64,000 nt of DNA. Origin: Lentinus brumalis. Its lineage: Eukaryota > Basidiomycota > Agaricomycetes > Polyporales > Polyporaceae. Below the pieces are notes generated by a model. It worked only from the letters and a program-made list of their open reading frames with translations, was not told the origin of the DNA and did not search any database. The translations under genes were made by a program, and so were the position numbers. The DNA lies in assembly GCA_001792895.1 (NCBI GenBank), contig MARA01000075.1, forward strand, positions 16,331 through 80,330, given 5' to 3'. Below are positions 59,330 through 64,000 of this stretch, piece by piece (position 1 is the first letter of the stretch; every line of letters begins with the position of its first letter).

Positions 59330-61215
59330 CAATGGTAAGTCACCTCACCCGTGCTCTTTTTCCACGGGGATTCACAACAACGCGCCGCAGTCACCGGTCG
59401 GCCTCCCTATGCGGCCGAACGACATCACCAGGATCGCAGCAGAAGAACAAAGGGCTGTCCGAGCGGAGAAGAAGAAGAAGGCCGACGCAATATCGGCCTT
59501 ACGTTCGCGCAGCATGCCGTATTCTCTGCGCGCGAACCGTGGTTAGTTTGCTCTGAGGGGTGGTTAAAGTGCATGCCCCTGAACCTTCCCTAGGCCCACC
59601 GAGTCGAGTGTCCGAACAAACCCTGCCCTCCTCACTTCCCGTGCGCTCGCCCGCTAGATCCCAGCACCAACCGCAGCATCCGTTGCGATGCACAATCGCG
59701 CAGGCTGAGAACGAGGCGATTGGCCAGGCCAACGACCTCTTGCATGGACTGCAGCGCAACTCGACAGCCGGCATCGACAGGGGCTGCGCCCCCTCGAGTG
59801 GCAGAGATCATTGGGACGCCGCGATGAAGGAATATACAGCGCTCACCGCGAAGCAACCTCGGTGCGCATTTCCCTTGTATCATAATATGTTGCCCGCTCA
59901 TTTTCTTGTTCCAGGGCCACACCCCAGACTCGGGGTACCACCGATGCGAGGTCAGGCCACCACCTTGTCGTTGGAGAAATAGCTAACATCCTCCGTCACA
60001 CTCAGTCGCTGGCCAAGTCTCAGCCGCGAAGAACAAATTGTCGAGCTCACAGCCGACACAACCCGCCTCGCCTGGAAGAGCGTCGAATGCGCGCGCCGCG
60101 CCGAGAATACTAGTGCGCCCCCTTTTATCTCCCGCTGCATGTAGAACTCATTCGCGTCTGCGCAGTCCGCCTTCAAAAGTTTCGCCTGGATGAGGCCGTC
60201 GCACGCAACTACCACAACACGAAGAATACCGTTGCCAACATAGGGATCGTGGAGGAAACGCCGCACGTCTTAGGCGGCGACTCGCCCCAGATCATCATGA
60301 GCGCAGACGACTATCCGTTGGTCATGCGCATCCCCGCGGGATTGCGCGGGCGCACTTTGGTACGGCTGTCAGCTCTCCGCGCGCATGCGTACACTGACTC
60401 GTGCCGCAGCACGACGCCACACAGGCGATTGAGGAATGGGGCCGGAACGGTGCCCCGACTGTCAAGGGCACGAACGACTTCCTCAATTGCTACAAGAAAG
60501 GGTACGAGTTGACTGGGATCACGAAACTGGTCACGCTCTGGCATGCCATTGGCCACAAGGTACGTAGCTGTTTGTCCCGTGCACATGGCATGCACACATC
60601 GGCACTTACCATCAATGTCATGTCCTGCAGCACGATGCGCCGGTGGTGTGCGCACACATGCGTCGAACAGGGCAGGCTTATGAAGGCGCGTTCAAACTCT
60701 TCGCTGAACTCGATCTCGTGAATTCTTTCTGTACGACGGCCTTGCTCGCCCTCGATCCGTGGCAGTACAGCTTGTTGCGCAGGGTATACAACTGGAGGCT
60801 ATCGGAGTACAAGTCCCAAGTGGCGATTGCGGCGTTGGATCGCTACAACTTGTGGGAAGGGCGCGAGATTGTGTTCAACAGGTGGTCTGAGCCGCACTTT
60901 GACCAACAGGACGCGCACTATTCGTGGGCGTGTCTGGTATATTTCGGAGACTTCAAGCAGGCCACGATGAAGTTCCGCCAACTCAACGCCGAGGTGCAGC
61001 TTCGCCCCGGGGACGTCATTTACATGCGCGGGCGGGATTTGTTACATGAGGTCCCAACTGGGGAGACGGCCAACGACACTTCATGGTATACTTCACACAC
61101 GAAGCTCTCTGGGATTCTGCCGGAGTCGAACCGACCGGGCGAGCACCTGTACTGTAATCACGCATGCTGCAATGTTGGATGCTCATGTTATATCGTCACG
61201 ATTGTGCGCCCCTAG
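59330..61215 (+). CDS. TET/JBP-like 2OG-Fe(II) dioxygenase
   Basis: Multi-exon gene; the last two exons are secure (60410-60559 and 60631-61215), an upstream one ends at 60359, and the first ATG is probably at 59330. The catalytic domain is in the last exon: FNRWSEPHFDQQDAHYSWA gives the HxD iron-binding pair (60895-60903), followed by LVYFGDFKQATMKFRQLN and LRPGDVIYMRGRDLLHEV with the distal His (61045-61047). Upstream blocks are LDEAVARNYHNTKNTVANIG, FLNCYKKGYELTGITKLVTL and EGAFKLFAELDLVNSF. This layout fits the fungal TET/JBP family, which oxidises 5-methylpyrimidines in DNA and is carried by KDZ-type transposons. Substrate cannot be told from sequence. A more distant 2OG-oxygenase remains possible. 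The gene converges with the one at 61257. Confidence 0.62.
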
Positions 61216-61256
61216 CCCTCCAGCCAAAGGTGTTACGTTACATTTTGGGTTCGACC

Positions 61257-62338
61257 TCAATCCGTCACCTCGTCCGCACTGCGGTCCCCGTCGGATCCGC
61301 CATGGCTGGTGCCGTTGAGGTAATAAGGCGTCAACGGGGCCCATTCGCGAGATCGGTACGCTAGCGCATCCTCCTGCGCCAGCCAGGGAGCTTATCAGCG
61401 ACTCGAAGAAAGCGATATAGCCTGTCTTACCGGCAAATTGTCCCGGCACCATTGGAGCACTTCGGAGAGCACGGACGTTGGGTGCACTGCGGGGTCGCGC
61501 ACGAGTCGCACCGTCGCGTCGACCAGACCTCTCCACTGCCATTGCAACGCCGATTGGTCTTGTCCAAACGGCCAGCTGCCGAAGTAGTCCATGACCCGTC
61601 CGAACGCGTACAGACGGCTTGAATCCTCCGACCTCAGGTCCCACAGAGTAACGTTTCTCGGCGGGCCTTCACGCCAGATGTGAATGTCGGCGAGCGTCAC
61701 CGGGAACGGATGCTACATCAAGTGCAAGACCACGGTGAGCTTCCAAGAACTCCCGCCCTCCCGACAAGCCAGCACTTACCGTCACGACCTCTCTGCCATC
61801 AGTCCCCTGCCCGCCGATGTGCACCATCAAGTGACGTGCGAGCTCGGGCATGTCGTCCGGAACCCCATCTGGCAAGGTGATGCTCACCTGTCCGGCATCC
61901 TCCACCAGCGGCGGTACTTCATCGTCGGCGAGCGACATGGAGTCCATCGAGAGCGATAACTCCACGTCGTCGGCGGGCTGTGGTTCCGGTGTGGGATGCA
62001 CTATCGGGTCTCCGTCAGCGTCGACATCCCAGCCAATCGTACCGAAGTCCTCCGGTTGACGACTCGGGCTCCCCCAGCCGCTGCTGACGGGAACCTCATC
62101 CCCGTTGCGATCGAGCAATACCCACCCTCGGTTCCCCCCACCCGCCGCCCGTAGGTGCCCCCCATGCCGTGTCCCGACTGTACAACCATGGGCGGTCGTC
62201 GTTGAGATCTCCCCAACGCGGGGCGGTCGCCGATTCTGCTTCTTCACCGAAAGCATCCAGAGCGGCCACACCGGTCTCGACCGGCGTTGTTGCCAATGCG
62301 TGGCGGGCGTACGGGTTCTGGCCGGTGGGGACAGGCAT
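61257..62338 (-). CDS. Unknown protein convergent with the TET/JBP-like gene
   Basis: Three exons (61780-62338, 61431-61712, 61257-61373) give 318 residues if one G is removed from the six-base run at 62134-62139. It starts MPVPTGQNPYARHALATTPV, then WGDLNDDRPWLYSRDTAWGA and, past the frame change, GNRGWVLLDRNGDEVPVSSG. An acidic Ser-rich stretch (ELSLSMDSMSLADDEVPPLV) is followed by ITLPDGVPDDMPELARHLMV, VTLADIHIWREGPPRNVTLW and WCRDNLP. The last exon ends GGSDGDRSADEVTD. No domain is recognised. The two stops of this gene and the dioxygenase are only 41 bp apart, so they may belong to the same mobile unit. Confidence 0.55.
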
Positions 62339-62881
62339 CGTCTCGAGAGAGCAGTGGAGTGGGGACAGTTAGTTGGCACGATGATCGAAGTGAGATGCCT
62401 ACCATTCCCGCGTTATCATAGCAATGTGACCTCGTGGCTAGTATCGGGGCTCTACCTCCCTTCCCGCAACGCGGATTTCATGGAATTCCTGGCACGCGCA
62501 TCGAGGCGGTTGGACAGGATGACCGATTATACTGAGGAACATGGCCATACACGTGTGTGTCCGGCCGCTATGCAAGAGGGATTCGGTAGGTGCCCGGTTG
62601 TCCGTGCAGGAGACTGTCGTGTAGTAAGTGCGGCTCGACATCCTCGCCTCCCCGTCACGCTAACTTTCTTGCAGTTCCTCAGCGGTTGCACCGAACAGGA
62701 CGGGGCAAGCCTCCTCATACCACAGTCGGGAGTCAGGCACAAATCCAGTGCCCTCTGGTGAGACAGCTAACTTCAAACTCAAGACGGTCAGAAGTGCCTA
62801 TGCCGCTGCGAGTTATGCGCGGCGAGGGACAACGTGCCGCAATGAGGTCAGTGATATTACCGGGAAGTCCAGCGCGGGCAC
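62339..62881. other. Short interval between divergent genes
   Basis: About 540 bp between the start of the gene at 62338 (minus) and the ATG at 62882 (plus). A plus-strand frame at 62381-62620 (MIEVRCLPFPRYHSNVTSWL) is open but has no motif. Promoters of both neighbours should lie here. Confidence 0.35.
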
Positions 62882-63934
62882 ATGCCTCCCCCAGCCGAAT
62901 TTCCCACGCGCCCTCTGTTGAACTTGCCATCAGCCTGCTCCACCTCCTCTGGAATACGTCCATCTGCGTCTCACCAAATGTCCACCAGCCTGCCTAGTGG
63001 TGCTGCAGTCCGTCCATACGTCAACCAAGGAATGCCCCCATGGTCGTCAAGCCTTGACGACACGTCGGGAATGTGCCCCCGGATGAGCCATTTGTCTGCC
63101 CCGCCGCTTCAGTTCGCCGGAGCGCATGTTCCGGTCACCCATCAGACCCCCAGTCCCAGCTCCAGGAAGAGAAGGCATCATGACTTCCGGCCGACATATC
63201 AGACCTCGTCCAATGTCCCAAATGTCCCAAGCCCGCTCACCTGTTGCATCCAATGCGCACATGCCGGGAAGGCGCATGAGTGCACGCAAAACAGACGCAC
63301 TATCGGCTGTCGTCGGTGTAACCAGCTACGCCTCGGATGTTCATTTCGCGGAGGTACGTTACTACATATGCAATGACCCGGCAGCGCCAAATGAATCCTC
63401 GTAGGTGTCTTGGCATTACCAGAGGATCTGGAAGTCCCGGGCATGATGCGAAACCTCGATGCATCATTGCGAGTCATCCTCAACGAGTCGCGCCTGCTGC
63501 GCGAGACGATGGAGGATGTCGAGGGCTTGGTGGCGCGGCTGCAGAGCGAAGTTATCGAGTTGCGAAGGACCCTGGACGATCGCACATTGTCCGATGGGCG
63601 GGTCAGCCCCATCGAGTTTGGGGGAACCACGAGGAGAGAAGGTGGCGCCTGGGGTACCGGCATGAGATCACGCAGTCCCGAGTCCACGTCGCAAGGAGAC
63701 ATGCCGGAAGGTTCCTGTCCCGGTTCTACGTACACGCCGCCGCCGTTGTCCACCCATGTCGCTCGCGCGGGCTCCTCCCGAGAACACGATGCTCGCCAGT
63801 CCGATGGCCTTCAGGCTCTCACACCGCATCCGGACGAACATGTAACTTCAGATCATACGCCGCGGACTTTCGCCCTGGCACCTGCCACCATCTGGAGCCC
63901 AGCGTTGCGCCGCGGCCCGATGCCCTCGGGGTAA
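62882..63934 (+). CDS. Cysteine-cluster protein, probable DNA-binding
   Basis: Two exons (62882-63353, 63405-63934) encode 333 residues. A Pro/Ser-rich disordered N-terminus leads to CCIQCAHAGKAHECTQNR and RTIGCRRCNQLRLGCSFR, a six-Cys cluster of spacing C-x2-C-x8-C-x8-C-x2-C-x6-C that resembles a Zn2Cys6 domain and the cluster of the protein at 35030-35741. Directly after it is a heptad-like helix, NLDASLRVILNESRLLRETM and EDVEGLVARLQSEVIELRRT, suited to dimerisation. The rest is disordered. Cluster plus coiled coil is the classical layout of fungal Zn2Cys6 regulators, but the Cys spacing is non-standard and the fungal-specific regulatory domain is absent. It may regulate or recognise the surrounding mobile DNA. 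Confidence 0.6.
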
Positions 63935-64000
63935 CCCCGGTGGCGAGGCTCTTGGCGGAGCATATCGGTCAGTAGCCCCTTGAGTTGCGGCCATCAGTAG

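Noticed and set aside
1..64000. RNA genes, CRISPR arrays, bacterial operons, viral genes
   Set aside because: No cloverleaf with its conserved boxes, no rRNA blocks, no regularly spaced repeats and no viral replication or capsid motifs were seen by eye; a tRNAscan or Infernal run would be needed to exclude small RNAs.

Overview
The window looks like nuclear DNA of a basidiomycete mushroom (Agaricomycetes, probably a polypore-like wood decayer). The evidence is GC-rich genes broken by many 45-80 bp GT..AG introns, Plavaka/KDZ-type transposases, a cytochrome P450, a b5-fused acyl-CoA desaturase, a PFA4-type palmitoyltransferase, a tandem-bromodomain RSC-like subunit and F-box/BTB proteins. No rRNA, tRNA, CRISPR or bacterial-style operon was seen. 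Gene models were built by hand from splice signals and reading-frame continuity; nothing was searched against a database.

Layout. (1) 1-2.7 kb: 3' part of a Plavaka-like transposase. (2) 3.0-7.3 kb: two tandem paralogues of an uncharacterised protein with paired helical repeats; the first is split by a 534-bp hAT-like MITE with 15-bp terminal inverted repeats and an 8-bp target duplication. (3) 7.5-31 kb: a conventional gene block holding a membrane-anchored A1-like protease homologue without its catalytic aspartates, a glutathione S-transferase, an F-box-like protein, a CutC-type protein, a 14-exon delta-9 desaturase, a BTB protein, a P450, a tandem-bromodomain protein, PFA4, a probable mitochondrial protein and several gene fragments. 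(4) 31-36.4 kb: gene-poor DNA with a roughly 1.1-kb degenerate minisatellite and a small zinc-cluster protein. (5) 36.4-64 kb: an accessory region of large, mostly minus-strand genes from families I take to be multi-copy in Agaricomycetes, mixed with a truncated KDZ transposase, an IS3EU-like integrase-core transposase, a probable TET/JBP-type 2OG-Fe(II) dioxygenase, a second zinc-cluster protein and several local repeats.

Cross-cutting points. At eight sites in seven otherwise intact genes the frame is restored by adding exactly one base to a G/C run; a ninth site (62 kb) needs one base removed. This pattern suggests homopolymer errors in the assembly rather than pseudogenes. In the desaturase, a 3-nt microexon (CAT) supplies one histidine of the third catalytic His box, and a 5-nt microexon lies just before the second. 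The most notable region is 47.9-64 kb, where a CxC2-type KDZ transposase remnant and a TET/JBP-like dioxygenase lie about 10 kb apart; these two families are known to travel together in basidiomycete transposons.
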